In this document: in pieces, positions 46,701-58,954 of the stretch
Layout of the letters: the number at the start of each line of letters is the position of its first letter
How positions within the stretch are numbered: position 1 is the stretch's first letter
Made by a program: the position numbers and the translations under genes
The notes under the pieces: generated by a model
Told to the model about the DNA's origin: nothing
Database searches by the model: none
The model's input: only the letters and a program-made list of their open reading frames with translations
NCBI GenBank assembly: GCA_029961685.1
Contig: JARWKL010000009.1
Span: forward strand, 31,369,708 to 31,433,707
Direction: 5' to 3'
Origin: Aristolochia californica
Taxonomy: Eukaryota > Streptophyta > Magnoliopsida > Piperales > Aristolochiaceae
DNA length: 64,000 nucleotides

Positions 46701-47836
46701 ATGAAAGTCAAGATATGTTACCTTGTGAATGGTATAGTATGGCGCCCAGACGGACTTGAGATTTTCAAAACGATCAAAAAACTCCGGCGGGAAAGCTGAA
46801 AGATACCCTGTACCCAGTTTTTGTTGACACTCATCGAGTGCTGATAATAGTGAAGTCGTTTTCTTGTTAACATCTTCATCGTGAGTACTAGCCCACATGT
46901 AAGCTGTTGCGCTGAGATAATGCCCTGCAAGTAACCAATGAAAAGGAAAACCAAAATATCGGGGACTTGTTTGGAATTCTAACAGAAATATCAGAACATT
47001 TTTCAAATCTTTAGTAGGGGATCTTCGTTTCATCAATGCGGACACTGAAACGAAAAGAGGAAATCCGTTGCGTTTGAGAAATCCAATTGAGCGGAAACAA
47101 GGCCTATCCAAATTAGCCACTGTTTTTTGGGCGTCATGGAGAAAATCTTGAGGGATTTAGCTCAGTTTTCAGAAGCGCAGTAAACATCTCGGTAAATCAG
47201 AAAAAAAAAAAGGCAACTATCTGAATCTTCGTATTCAGGTTTAATGGAAGAAAAGGGTGGTATATAAGCAAACAAATACATTAAGCAGCTACAGCTATCA
47301 CGGTGAATCCACATCTCACCTACAAAGTGACCGCGGAGCTCGACGGTCGGGCCTTCCCATCCTCCGTACGGCTTCCCCGGCGTTGGCAGTCCGGCCGTTT
47401 TTCTGAAGCTCCAGACGAGATTATCCACATCCAACATCAACAAGTAGTTCAGATTCGTCTGCTGAGCCTGCGAGTGCTGCGAATTTGGCGACAATCGCAC
47501 GTCATGGAGGGAAACTTCCTTCAGCAAGGACAAGCTGCCCGTGCTAGGATTCTTCATTTTCCGGTACAGCACCTCCCAGTCGAATTGCTCTTTCTGGACC
47601 AGGTTCAGAAGTTTCCGCGGAAAGAGTCTGGCCCATTGCTCGTCGTCGCCGTGAATTAAATGGTAGCGCTGCACAAACTCCGCCTTCAATGTCTCGTTCG
47701 TTGTAGTCTGGACTTCATACCGATAAGAGTGGGAGTTCAACGAGGGGAAAACATTATTACAGTCCTTGCACAGAGCTGGAACACTCGTGAATACAAGCCA
47801 AACTAGAAGAAGCTCCAAAAATAGCACGAAATCCAT
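43775..47836 (-). CDS. GH127 beta-L-arabinofuranosidase-like protein (DUF1680), copy 1
   Basis: Twelve exons on the minus strand: 47320-47836, 46722-46924, 46444-46641, 46240-46311, 45914-46009, 45746-45825, 45588-45663, 45294-45504, 45030-45226, 44843-44948, 44655-44744 and 43775-44517. They join in frame to 862 residues. A signal peptide (about 1-24) precedes KDCNNVFP. The GH127 catalytic region carries the EESCTTYNML block and FWCCYGTG. In bacterial GH127 (HypBA1) the matching Glu and three Cys bind zinc, and one Cys is the nucleophile. A C-terminal AbfB-like beta-trefoil follows (AGLDGKSHSISL, ECYVSSD). The enzyme should remove beta-L-arabinofuranosyl groups from wall or hydroxyproline-rich glycoproteins in the apoplast; substrate is inferred. 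All introns are GT-AG. The first 10 exons have the same lengths as in the plus-strand paralogue. Confidence 0.92.
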
Positions 47837-48690
47837 CCTGTCTCTTGTTCAAGAATGCCGAAGACGCCCGCGCCCCTTCTTTTTTACAGCATCGGCGAGA
47901 GATTTTTGTCGAAGAGGGGGAGAAATCCTAGCTTTTTTTTTTTTCTTTCTTTCAAGAAAAAAGGGGGGCAAATAATAAAGAAATGAAAATACACGGAGAA
48001 CTGAGACAAATAAGACAGACAACAGTCACGGATTAGCGTCGTTTTTCTTTACTTTACGGCAGCTTTTCTACCGAATTCTCTCACTCACGAGAAGAATTTC
48101 CGATGGTGTCACCCTGTCGGAGGCGGAGTTCCCTCCTACAGTAAGCTCTCTTAGTTGACGTTTACGAAGAAACGGAAAACCGAATCAGCTGCCAGGTCGC
48201 CAACTGCGCAGAAGTTGGTAATTTTGACGGTTAAGACTTAATTTTTTCTTGATAATGAGTTTTAATGATAAAAAAAATTAGATTAAATTTCATTAATGAT
48301 TATTTATTGACGGTTAAGAAGAACATTAATTGATATAACTCGCGATCAATAAGTAAACATGGTGTAGATGGGCGGCCACTGTCATAAGAATGAAGAAGAC
48401 AATTGCAGATACCTGTATTACAATCCAAGACTGCGGTATCGTTTCTTATATTGAAAGGGGAAGGGGGGGTGAGCGTCGTGGGCGGATTGGTCCTCAATAC
48501 CATGATGTTATGGCTATAGGTGACATCTCAGCTACCAGACACCCTCAAAGAGAAGCTCAACCCGGCAAGAAACACCCTCCAGCGTCGTTTTTGCTGAAAT
48601 ATGCAAACGATTCATAATCCACTTCTATCCAGGAAGTGGAGTCCACTCATACTCAGAGCTATCTGACCCAACTCATTGTGTTTAAGGGGG

Positions 48691-49500
48691 GGGGTTAGTC
48701 AACAAACTGAAAATTTGAAGTTCATCTTCATCTTCAAAATGGGTGTTAGTGTAGACAAGTTCATCTTCGAAATGGGTATTACTAATCTCGTTTTACATCA
48801 AACTAGTGTCTTCTTTCTCGACTACACTTTTTAAGGCTTCATTTGGAGGGAAGACTATGGAAACATCATGTGGAGGCATGCTAAGAGATTCTATGGAAAG
48901 TTTATAATATATATAGATATTTTCTAAAAAGACTCATTCATTAAATTTCATTTGATGGAAAGATCATTTTTCTTTTGACTTATTTTCTCATTAAATTTTT
49001 TCTAAAAAATATTTTATACCGGTTTTCTTGCGTTTAATGTGCTAGAAATAAATTTTTTTTATAAAATAAAAAATAAGGTTAAAGTAATAATAAGTGATTT
49101 ATAACTCTTTTTTTTGTATTTTGGTTTATATTTTTCATATTTTCCTATTAGAAAAAATAAAAAATAAAATTTATCATCATTTTTAATATTTTAAAGGCAG
49201 GAGGAATCAAATGATAAAATTTCCATTCCCAAAATTTACATGAACACTAAAATTTTTGTTAAAGGAAAATATTTCTAAAGGCATTTTTTTTACACTTTTT
49301 GGTTGGTGCAGCAAACACACCTTTAATGATGAATGTTATTTCTTTCACCCCTTCTCCAATGGATTCCTTTAGGAGGGGTTAGTCAACAAACTTAAAATTT
49401 GAACATCATCTTCATCTCCTGTTTTAAATTCATTTCAGTCATCTACATGAAATTCAACTTAAAATCTAATGTTAGTGTGGACGAGTTCATGTGCATTGGA
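48691..49500. repeat. Diverged direct repeat between the GH127 genes
   Basis: GGGGTTAGTCAACAAACT followed by AAAATTTGAA and CATCTTCATCT occurs at 48691-48735 and again at 49375-49417. In each copy a TGTTAGTGT-GAC-AGTTCAT block follows (near 48745 and 49470). The spacing of about 690 bp suggests an old local duplication or the ends of a small unrecognised element. Confidence 0.5.
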
Positions 49501-50305
49501 AAACAATTTCCAATGTTAGTACCCCAAAATAAGAAAAATATAAAAAATAAGAGAATTAATACATTGTAACAATATACTTAATTAAAACATAATACTTAAA
49601 CCCCAAATTAGGTAAAAAAATATGATTACTACACAAATAAGTAATTTAATGTATAATTAAAATATATTAATATACTAATTAATTTAATTAGATATTATAT
49701 TATTTAATTATTATAGTTTACTGTACATTAATACAATAATTACGTGAGCCAATTAATTGTGCACATGATTGATTATAAAAAATAACATTAAAAATAACAT
49801 AAACGAATATAATAAGTTAAAATATTAATTTATTAATAACATATAATATACTTTATAATAAAAAGAACGATTAAACAGCTATATATTTTTACGTATAATT
49901 GCATCATCTGGAGGAAAAGCAGCAGTAGAAGCGGACGAAATTGCATCGTCTGAAGTGAAAGCAATAGTTGAGAAAAGGATTTGTAAGTTTTTTTTTAATA
50001 AAAAAATACACGTGCGAGTTCGCATGCTATGTGAGACGAGGCGTCGAGGGGGGGAAATAATTTCCCCCCTTAACTTAGGTATCCGAGCGGGTTATGTGCG
50101 GCCCCAACGAGAGTGGTGGTTGGCGGATCTGACGACGGTAGCAGGCGATAGGCGGTGACGACGATGATAGAGGGTTCGGAGCAGCTGCTGGCTGAGCTAC
50201 GATGAGGTGAGGGCTAGGCTACAGGAGTTGAGAGCGGCGGTGGCGATGGTACTGCACAGGTGTACGACGTCGGGCAATGGGAGTAGAACGAAAGAAAGAA
50301 GAGGA

Positions 50306-50308
<3 letters not shown>

Positions 50309-50340
<32 letters not shown>
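50309..50340. repeat. Poly-G run of 32 bases
   Basis: An unbroken run of 32 G follows a GAGGAGGAGG lead-in, inside a GC-rich island in otherwise AT-rich DNA. Such a run can form G-quadruplexes and is prone to sequencing and assembly error, so its length is uncertain. Confidence 0.9.
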
Positions 50341-50341
<1 letters not shown>

Positions 50342-51723
50342 GTGGGCTCTGTCTAGAGCTAATGAGGGAGAAGCAAAAGAGAGGTCATGAGGGAGAAGGG
50401 AGATGAGGCCGAGAGAGCAAAGATTGTGGGAGAGAGAGTCTAAAAAAATTAAAATCGACGAGGGTTCGAAGCGTGGCGCCCTTTTCATCTGGTTGATTCA
50501 CAAAATAGTGCGAAAACCAGATTCCCAAAATTAAACCGTGGAGATGATTTCTGGATTCATCTTATTCATTTACATGACTCGAACGCAGGTGCTCCACTAA
50601 CGACGTTAGGAGATGAATTGAATAATGCGGTTGAAGTTCATCTACTTTATCAATTCACTTTTCTCACATTAATAAATAATTAAAATAAATACTTAAATAC
50701 CATAATGAATAATTAATTTTTTTTATAATTATACTTTATAGTTTTATCTCTTGTCAAATGAAAATAATACCATTATACTACACGGGATAATATATAAATA
50801 TGACATAAAAATTAATGTATGAGTTATGTAATTCAGACTTTGATAATTAAATAAAAAATTGGTACATCTCCCTACTCCTTTTTCTGTTTTCTGATACATC
50901 CTTGGATTATCAGTGGTTTTTCTCTGTTTTATGTAATATTTTATGTGTTATGCAGATCAAGAATGAAGCATGGCAGGATTTCTGATCACACTCGAAATCA
51001 CCATGTTTATACACTTGCAGTTGCAGGTTTAGAAAAGCTCGATTGTGATAATTAATGGGTGTCTGATCTAGCTTCCAGCAATTATGAGAACCCAGTAAAA
51101 ACGAAAAGGATTCCAAGTGGATCGAAATCCTAGTAATTTGCTGTCTAAATAACGGAGAAGCGGAGTCTGTCATAGCAGGTAAGTTCGAACTTCCCGAAGA
51201 ACCGCTACAGTATTTGAACCAGAATTCAAGATATCCGCCTTATGAACCCTGATTCTCTCAACATGCAAAGGCCAATAATAAGACTAAAACAAATAAAAAA
51301 ACCCCGATTTTTACGTGAGGGGAGAAATTTTCTTTACAGCAACAAGCGTCGTTACCATACTCCCATGGTTTTCTCTCAGATCGATCGTCTTTTAACTTAA
51401 TTTACGAGAACGGATGTTAAGATTATCACTATCTATTTTCGATTATGAAGTAACGATATCCCGAAGTAATGGACGATGATAACAGATAGGTTTTAAGTTT
51501 CCTGATTTTCTGGAAATCGCTATCGTTTTAAAGGGGAAGAGAGTGCTCACTCATACACCAAAAGGTAGAACAGCCGGAAATTCCCCTTTCAAGTGAGGCA
51601 GTTCAGTGGCTGGAAAAGCAGCTAGCGCCTTATCGTTGTTCTCAGTTTCTGCTCATTTTCGTCAAAATAATCTCTTATTGATGCTATAAGGGTCGTCTTC
51701 ACCGGTCTTGAAGAAGGAACAAG

Positions 51724-54700
51724 ATGAAGTTCATGATAGGTTTTGCGCTTGTGCTGGCTTTGCTTGCACTCATGAGTGCCCCGGTTGTCAGCAAGGACTG
51801 TAACAATGTGTTCCCGTGGTCCAATTCCAAAACTTACCGGTACCAGATTCAGACTACAACGAACCAGACGCTGAGGGACGAGTTTCTGGAGCGTTACCAT
51901 TTGATTCACAGCGACGAAGAGCTATGGGCCAGACTTTTCCCACGGAAACTTCTGAAATCGGCCAAAGATGAGCAATTCGACTGGGAGATGCGGTACCGGG
52001 ACATGAAGAATCCCGGCAGGAGCAACTTGTCCTTCCTCAAAGAAGTTTCACTCCTTGACGTTCGTTTGTTGCCCAACTCGCAGCACTATCGAGCCCAGCA
52101 GACGAATTTGAAATATTTGTTGATGATGGACGTAGATAATCTGGTTTGGAGCTTCAGAAAGACTGTCGGGCTACCCACTCCAGGTCATCCTTACGGCGGG
52201 TGGGAGGGTCCTGATGTCGAGCTCCGTGGTCACTTCGTAGGCAAGTGCATGGATTTCAAATTGGTAGTTCTGAATATAAAACGATTTTCGATTTCTTCAT
52301 CCGATGCTTACCTGATTTCGTACAGGACATTTTCTCAGTTCAACAGCTCAAATGTGGGCAAGCACTCATAATGAAGAAATTCACAAGAAAATGACTGCAG
52401 TATTATCAGTTCTCGACGAGTGTCAACAGAAATTTGGTACAGGATATCTTGCAGCTTTTCCATCTGAGTTTTTTGATCGTTTTGAAAATCTGACGAGTGT
52501 TTGGGCGCCATACTACACCATTCACAAGGTATAGTTTGATCAGTTTTCGCCTGTGCTATTGATGAAGATCTTCTTCTGTTGATGCTAATATTGTCGATGA
52601 ACAGATCCTGGCTGGCTTACTGGATCAGTACACGATTGCGGGGAATGAACAAGCTCTGAAAATTATGCTATGGATGGTTGACTACTTCAGCAAACGGGTG
52701 AAAAACGTAATTGAGAAATACAGTATAGAGAGGCACTACGCATCACTTAATGAAGAAACTGGTGGCATGAACGATGTTCTGTACAGGCTATACAGCATTA
52801 CGGTAAACATTCTGTTCGTTTCTAAGAATTCACTTCCTAGAGCAAGAGTGAGTTCTACAGTCCAAGCTCAATCCTTTTGGTGATTACTTGCAGGGAGATC
52901 ACAAGCATTTGGTCCTGGCTCACCTCTTCGATAAACCATGCTTTTTGGGTTATCTTGCTCTGAAGGTAACTGCCATTCTTTCCCTCTGTTCACGGTCGAT
53001 TTTGATCTTCCTTCTCTAAGTTATCTTCCCGTCCTGTCTCGGTTGCTGTCAGGTTGATAGCATTTCAGGATTTCACACCAACACACACATTCCAGTTGTT
53101 ATTGGGTCTCAGATGCGTTACGAGGCTACTGGAGACCAGCTTTACAAGGTAAAAACAACCAAACTTTAATAACATCCTGTCGTTTGCTTCGACTTTTTTT
53201 TTTTTGGTTTCTCTATATATGTTTATATGTTTATATGTTGCAGGAAATGGCCACATATTTCTTGGACATTGTTAATGCCTCTCACACGTATTCTACTGGT
53301 GGTACTTCGTCCGGCGAGTTCTGGTAACCATGGCCTTCTCTTCTTATCAGCTTTCAGCTCCCCTGTTCTGAGTCACTGAATCTGTTTTCTAACAGTTCCG
53401 TCTTGATTATTTTATGTACAGGAGCGATCCAAACCGTCTCGCAGATACCTTAGGATCAGAAAATGAAGAATCGTGTACTACTTACAACATGCTCAAGGTG
53501 ATTACCAGTATCTTCTCTTTTTCTGGTCTGGTTCTTTTCGATAATCAGGAATGAGCTAAAGGCTATTCTGGTGAGCAGATTTCGAGAAATCTATTCAGAT
53601 GGACAAGAAAAATGGCATACGCGGATCACTATGAAAGGGCACTCACAAATGGCGTATTAACCATCCAAAGAGGAAGCGATCCCGGTGTCATGATCTATAT
53701 GCTTCCTTTGGCAAATGGAAGCTCCAAGGCAGTAAGTTACCACCAGTGGGGAACACCTTACAACTCTTTCTGGTGCTGCTATGGAACAGGTTCATTCCAT
53801 TACATCCGCTTTCGTTTTTAGTTAGCTTTCGGCTATTTGAGGTTACATTTTGATAACTCAGAACTGAAAGCCTTCCTTTGCAGCAACTGAATCGTTTTCA
53901 AAGATTGGAGACTCCATATACTTCCAGGAAGAAGGAAACACTCCCAGCCTTTACATCATCCAGTATGTATCCAGTTCTTTGAAATGGAAAGCGGGACAAC
54001 TAGAGCTAACTCAGATGGTAGAGCCTATCGCTTCATGGGATCCTTACCTTAAAGTTGAAATAACTTTCTCTCCTGACGAGGTACTGTGTGACAGGCATAT
54101 TGGTTTATCTTCTTGGCTCAGGAAAACTTAAATCGTTTCTATCCCTAATTTACTTTAATGGCCGCTTGCAGGGGGAAGGAAAAGAATCAACCTTGAACCT
54201 GCGCATACCAGTTTGGACCCGTTCCGCTGGAATTAAGGCACTAATGAATGATGAAGCCATCTCTTTAGCTTCTTCGGGTAAAAGCCTTTGACAATCGCTT
54301 CTTGCAGAGTCCGATACTATGCTCTGAATGTTGATCTCTCAAATGACAATGTTGCCAATGTTCTGATTGTTTCTTACTGCAGCTAGAGTCATCTCGATCA
54401 CAAGAAAATGGACTTCCGATGACAGACTGACGCTCCAATTTCCCATGAGGCTGCGTACAGAATATCTAAATGAGGAACGACCCGAGTACAAACCTGTTCA
54501 GGCAATTCTGTACGGGCCATACCTTCTTGCTGGTCTCTCTAAAGGAGATGTCGACGGGGATTTAAAATCTGGCTCTGCCAAATCTCCTTCAGACTGGATC
54601 TCCCCAGTTCCAGCCTCCTACAATTCGCAACTCGTTTCCCTTACTCAGGAGTCCAATGACGAAACTCTGGTTTTCACTAACAGTGATAACAGAATAGCAA

Positions 54701-55206
54701 TGGAGAAACTCCCCAAGTCCGGCACAGAGTCAGCTCTCCATGCTACTTTCAGACTCCTCTCCAAAGACCCAATTTCGGATTCCTCCTCCAGACACGAGAT
54801 GATTGGAAAAACCGTCATGTTGGAGCCGTTTGGTTATCCGGGCATGGTAATTGCTCATGCTGGTAAACATGAGACACTCGCATTTTCTGCACTCAAGGAT
54901 GAAAAATCAGCTTCGTTCCAGATTGTCGCCGGCTTGGATGGGAAGAGCGACACAATTTCTCTGATTACAGAGAGTGGGTGCTACGTGTTCAGCGATCGGC
55001 AATTCGGAGAAGCGCTTGAGGTTGCCTGCAAGCCACAGAAAAACTATAATAGTTTCAGAAAAGCTGCTAGTTTTAATCTGAAGAAAGGATTGAGAGAATA
55101 TCATCCCATCAGTTTCATCGCAAAGGGGACGAAGAGGGACTTCTTGCTGGAACCATTGTTGAACCTCAGAGATGAATACTACAGTGTCTATTTCCAAATC
55201 CTGTGA
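51724..55206 (+). CDS. GH127 beta-L-arabinofuranosidase-like protein (DUF1680), copy 2
   Basis: Eleven exons: 51724-52240, 52326-52528, 52605-52802, 52894-52965, 53053-53148, 53244-53323, 53422-53497, 53579-53789, 53884-54080, 54172-54277 and 54383-55206. They join in frame to 859 residues. Layout matches copy 1: signal peptide ending before KDCNNVFP, GH127 region with ENEESCTTYNML and FWCCYGTG (zinc and nucleophile cysteines kept), and a C-terminal AbfB-like domain (AGLDGKSDTISL, GCYVFSD). Two differences from copy 1 stand out. The first intron has a GC donor (GTAG/GCAAGT) where copy 1 has GT. The intron splitting the YLN-EERPEY codons in copy 1 is absent, so the last exon is continuous. Key residues appear intact, so both copies are likely active. 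The two genes are head-to-head paralogues; in Arabidopsis At5g12950/At5g12960 are also neighbours. Confidence 0.92.
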
Positions 55207-55573
55207 TTGTCAAGGGGAATAATCTCTCAATGTCTAGGCAAATAATTGATCTTTTCAATTCTGGTCTTTAGATTCAGTTAGTAAGGGTCCCAGTAGGCTG
55301 TAGGCAAGCCGAAGAATAAAGGAAGCTTGCAAGTATAGAATCTAGGAAGCTATGCTTTGTTGTCATTGACAGAAATGTATTTGGTTTTCAGAGCAGAAAA
55401 ATAATCAGATTGGACCTGAAATTGCACATGATTCTTACTCTATTTTGTGAAATCAAACCAAAACTTGAAGCTATTTTTTCAATTAATTTATTCTCAATAT
55501 AATACAAAATCATGAAATTGTGGTTCCAAAAAGGTGAAGATGTTGAACCAAGGGAACTCGGTGGTTAGACGTG
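55207..55573 (+). other. 3' region of GH127 copy 2
   Basis: Likely 3' UTR and flank, about 370 bp between the GH127 stop codon and the Copia-2 target duplication. It contains AATAAA-like AGAATAAAGG near 55312-55321, a plausible polyadenylation signal. No gene. Confidence 0.5.
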
Positions 55574-55578
55574 GTTCA

Positions 55579-55757
55579 AGTAAAAAATAATACTTCAATT
55601 ACGATCTTGATTTCTCATTCACATCATCAGCTTAAATAGCCGTTTTACAGAATATACATGAAAGAATTTGAGTAATTAACGGGATTACCCCAATCACCGG
55701 ATTTACATAATATTTACATGATTTCTAAGGGAAGAAATCTCAGAGTGAATGTTAACA
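55579..55757 (-). repeat. 3' LTR of Copia-2
   Basis: 179 bp. On the minus strand it begins TGTTAACATT and ends TTTTTTACT. A purine-rich tract (CTTGAGGGAGAG on minus) sits beside it. Confidence 0.92.
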
Positions 55758-55787
55758 CTCTCCCTCAAGTTGGTGCATAGATATCAC

Positions 55788-57381
55788 TCATGCCCACTTG
55801 TCAAAACATTTGTTAGAAGCTCGGTAAGATACTGCTTTGGTTAGCACATCGGCAAGCTGATCCTCAGATCGAACATGAGGGACTTCAATGATTCTTGCTT
55901 CTAACTTTTCTTTAATAAAGTGTCTATCAACTTTAACATGTTTAGTTTTATCATGCTGGACTGGGTTATAGGCAATATCGCATGCTGCCTTATTGTTACA
56001 ATATAATTTCATAGGACTTGTCTGCTCAATATGTAGTTCTTGTATCAGATTTTTTATCCATAATACTTCACATATTGCCTTGATCATTCCCCTGTATTCG
56101 GCTTCAGCTGACGATCTAGCCACCACCTCTTGTTTCTTACTTCTTCAAGTAACCAAATTTCCACCTACAAATGTAAAGTATCCAGATGTAGACCGTTGAT
56201 CTTCTATTGACCCAGCCCAATCGCCATCAGTATAACCTTCAATTTTCAAGTTTCCTCCCTTTTTAAATAAAATTCCTTTCCCTGGAGATGATTTCAAGTA
56301 GCACAGGATACGATTGAAGGCATTCATATGTTCTTCACTTGGAGAGTGCATAAATTGACTAACCACACTTAGTACATAAGCTAAGTCTAGTCTGGTATGT
56401 GCAAGATACATTAACCTCCCAACTAGTCTCTAATAACGCTCCTTGTTAGCAGGGACTTGATTTGAATGTGTTCCTAGTTGCAGATTTTCTTCCATAGGAG
56501 TACTGACTGGACTACATGCTGTCATACCAGTTTCCTTCAATAAATCCAAAAACATATTTTTGTTGAGATAGAAAAATTCCTTCCTTGGATCTGGACACTT
56601 CAATACTAAGAAAATATTTTAAGTAGCCAAAATCTTTCATTTCAAATTCTCTAGCAAGACGACTTTGTAATGATTTATTTTCTTCTGGATCATTCCCAGT
56701 TACTATCATATCATCAACATATACAATAAGAGCTGTGATGACCTCGTTGTTATATTTCAGGAAGAGAGTATGATCTGAGTTGCTTTGCTTGTATCCGATA
56801 GATTTCATAAAATTTGTGAACCTTCCAAACCACGCCCTCGGGGATTGCTTCAAACCATATAGGGATTTCCTTAGTTTACATACTTGTTTGCATAATTTGT
56901 TTTGCATAATACATCCAGGAGGTAATTCCATATATACTTCTTCTTGGAGATCTCCGTGCAAAAATGCATTTTTTACATCAGACTGATATAAGGGCCAGTG
57001 AAGATTCACAACCAGAGATAGTAGAATCCGAACAGTGTTGATTTTGGCCACTAGTGCGAATGTCTCTATATAATTGATCCCATAGGTTTGAGTATATCCT
57101 TTAGCGACAAGCCTTGCTTTGAACCTTTCAATGGTGTCATCGGCTTTATATTTAATGGTAAATACCCACTTGCATCCAACTGGTGTCTTTCCTACAGGTA
57201 GGTCAACCACTTCCCATGTTGAATTATTTTGGAGGGACTTCATTTCTTCATTCATAGCTTCTTTCCATTTAGGATCTTTTAAGGTTTCCTGCACACTACT
57301 AGGAATAAATATAATAGATAATCGATTCACCAATACTTCATTTGCCTTTGATAATCTATGATAAGATACAAAATTATGCAT
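55788..57381 (-). pseudogene. Copia-2 reverse transcriptase and RNase H
   Basis: The RT begins with WKEAMNEEMKSLQNNSTWE and holds VGCKWVFTIKYK, SDVKNAFLHGDL, LRKSLYGLKQSPRAWF and the catalytic YVDDM. Its frame closes at 56512. The RT tail continues at 56145-56411 (YLAHTRLDLAYVLSVVSQFM). RNase H follows at 55788-56126 (VARSSAEAEYRGM, ADVLTKAV). Breaks between the three parts show that pol is no longer a single frame. Confidence 0.82.
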
Positions 57382-57591
57382 GGGATACTAAAATTTAGAG
57401 GTGAGAAGAGGTTCATAATTGACTCTAGGTTTTCCTCTTGTGGTTCGATGAGGTAGCACTCTTAGTTGAGTCTCGGAACTTACCTGAGGCTCAGACATGG
57501 ACTCAGACTCAGAAGGCAATTGATCCATTGGTACATTATGAAGGGGGGAAGATGGCGACTGAGACTCTGGTTGCATTACTTCCATATGGTT

Positions 57592-58560
57592 TTATCTTTC
57601 TCCATCCTGTGAATCATGCTCATTTGTATCATTTTGATGTCCATAACTGTAATCTAAATATTGACCACTTGTAGTATCCAAGATATCGAAATGATGATTA
57701 AGGGTCTTCAATTCAATCATTTTCTCCCCCTGTATTGAAGACTCGGGAGTAGAATAATAATTGTTTTCTTCGTGAAATACCACATCAAGAGTGACATACA
57801 ATTTGCGAGATGGAGGATGATAACAACGATAACCTTTCTGATGTTGAGTATAACCAACAAAAATACACTTGAGAGCTCGGGGTTCCAATTTATGTCTCAA
57901 TGACTTATGGAAGTGAACAAAGGCTATACACCCAAAAACTTTAGGTGGCAGAGTCTGCACAACAGGTGAACTGATGGTTTTATGAAGAACACTTAAGGGA
58001 GTCTTAAATTGTAACACACTCGAGGGTATTCGATTGATAAGGTAAGTTGCAGTTGTGATGGCTTCACCCCAGTAACTAACCGACATATGAACCTCAAACA
58101 AGGAAGCACGAGCAACCTCAAGAAGGTGGCGGTTCTTTTGCTCTGCAACCCCATTTTGCTGAGGGGTGTACGGACAAGTAGTTTGATGAGTAATACCATG
58201 ATCATCTAGATATTCTTTAAAACTTTGATTCACAAATTCTCCACCATTGTCACTTCGAAGAGCTCGTATTGTAAAATGATACTGAGTGACTATCATTCTG
58301 TGAAATTGTTTGAACAATGAACTAACTTCACTTTTATACTTCATTAAACAAATCCAAGTCATACGGGTGTGATCATCAATAAAAGAAACAAACCACCGTT
58401 TATCACTAAGAGAGGTTATATTTTCTGGACCCCACATATCAGAGTGAATAATCATAAAGGGTGTTGGACTCCTATTCGTGCTTATTTGGAATGGAACACG
58501 ATGGTTTTTCGCCAATTTAAATACATCACACTTAAAATCTGATAATAGATAATTTTGCAA
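57592..58560 (-). pseudogene. Copia-2 integrase segment
   Basis: An open stretch of about 320 codons contains the integrase core: IHSDMWGP, FIDDHTRMTW, TIRALRSDNGGEF and PYTPQQNGVAEQKNRHL, with the D-D-E residues recognisable. It is followed by the GKGKxxR-like C-terminal region. It lies in a different frame from gag, so it is cut off from the expected gag-pol polyprotein. Confidence 0.8.
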
Positions 58561-58954
58561 AAAGTGTAGGAAACAATTTTTTTAAATAACCAAAGGATGA
58601 ATGACCCAACCGTTTATGCCATAACCAAATGTCAGAATTTGCAGATTTATTCTTCATTGAGAACGTTTGGGCTAACTGATCAAAACTCTCTGGTTGTAGA
58701 TCAAGGTAATAGAGTTTCCCCCTTCTAGTACCATACCCAATTGTCTTTTGAGTTCAAATGTCCTTAAAAACACAAAGGTTAGGCCAAAAAACCACAATAC
58801 AATGTAGAGTACGAGTTATTTGAGCAACTGATAATAGATTATGATTGAGGGTTAGAATAACTAATATAGAATCAAGACTCAGATTTTCAGTGAGAGTGAT
58901 AGAACCTTCTCCAATAACGTGAGATGTAGTACCATTTGCTGTAGATACGATATG

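Larger units (their letters stand above)
47837..51723. other. Shared upstream region of the two divergent GH127 genes
   Basis: A 3.9-kb bidirectional upstream region. The ends are ordinary promoter-like sequence. The centre (48900-49900 and 50640-50870) is very AT-rich, interrupted by a GC-rich island at about 50030-50470 that contains a poly-G run. A diverged direct repeat of about 100 bp occurs at 48691 and 49375. No frame can be supported. Confidence 0.5.
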
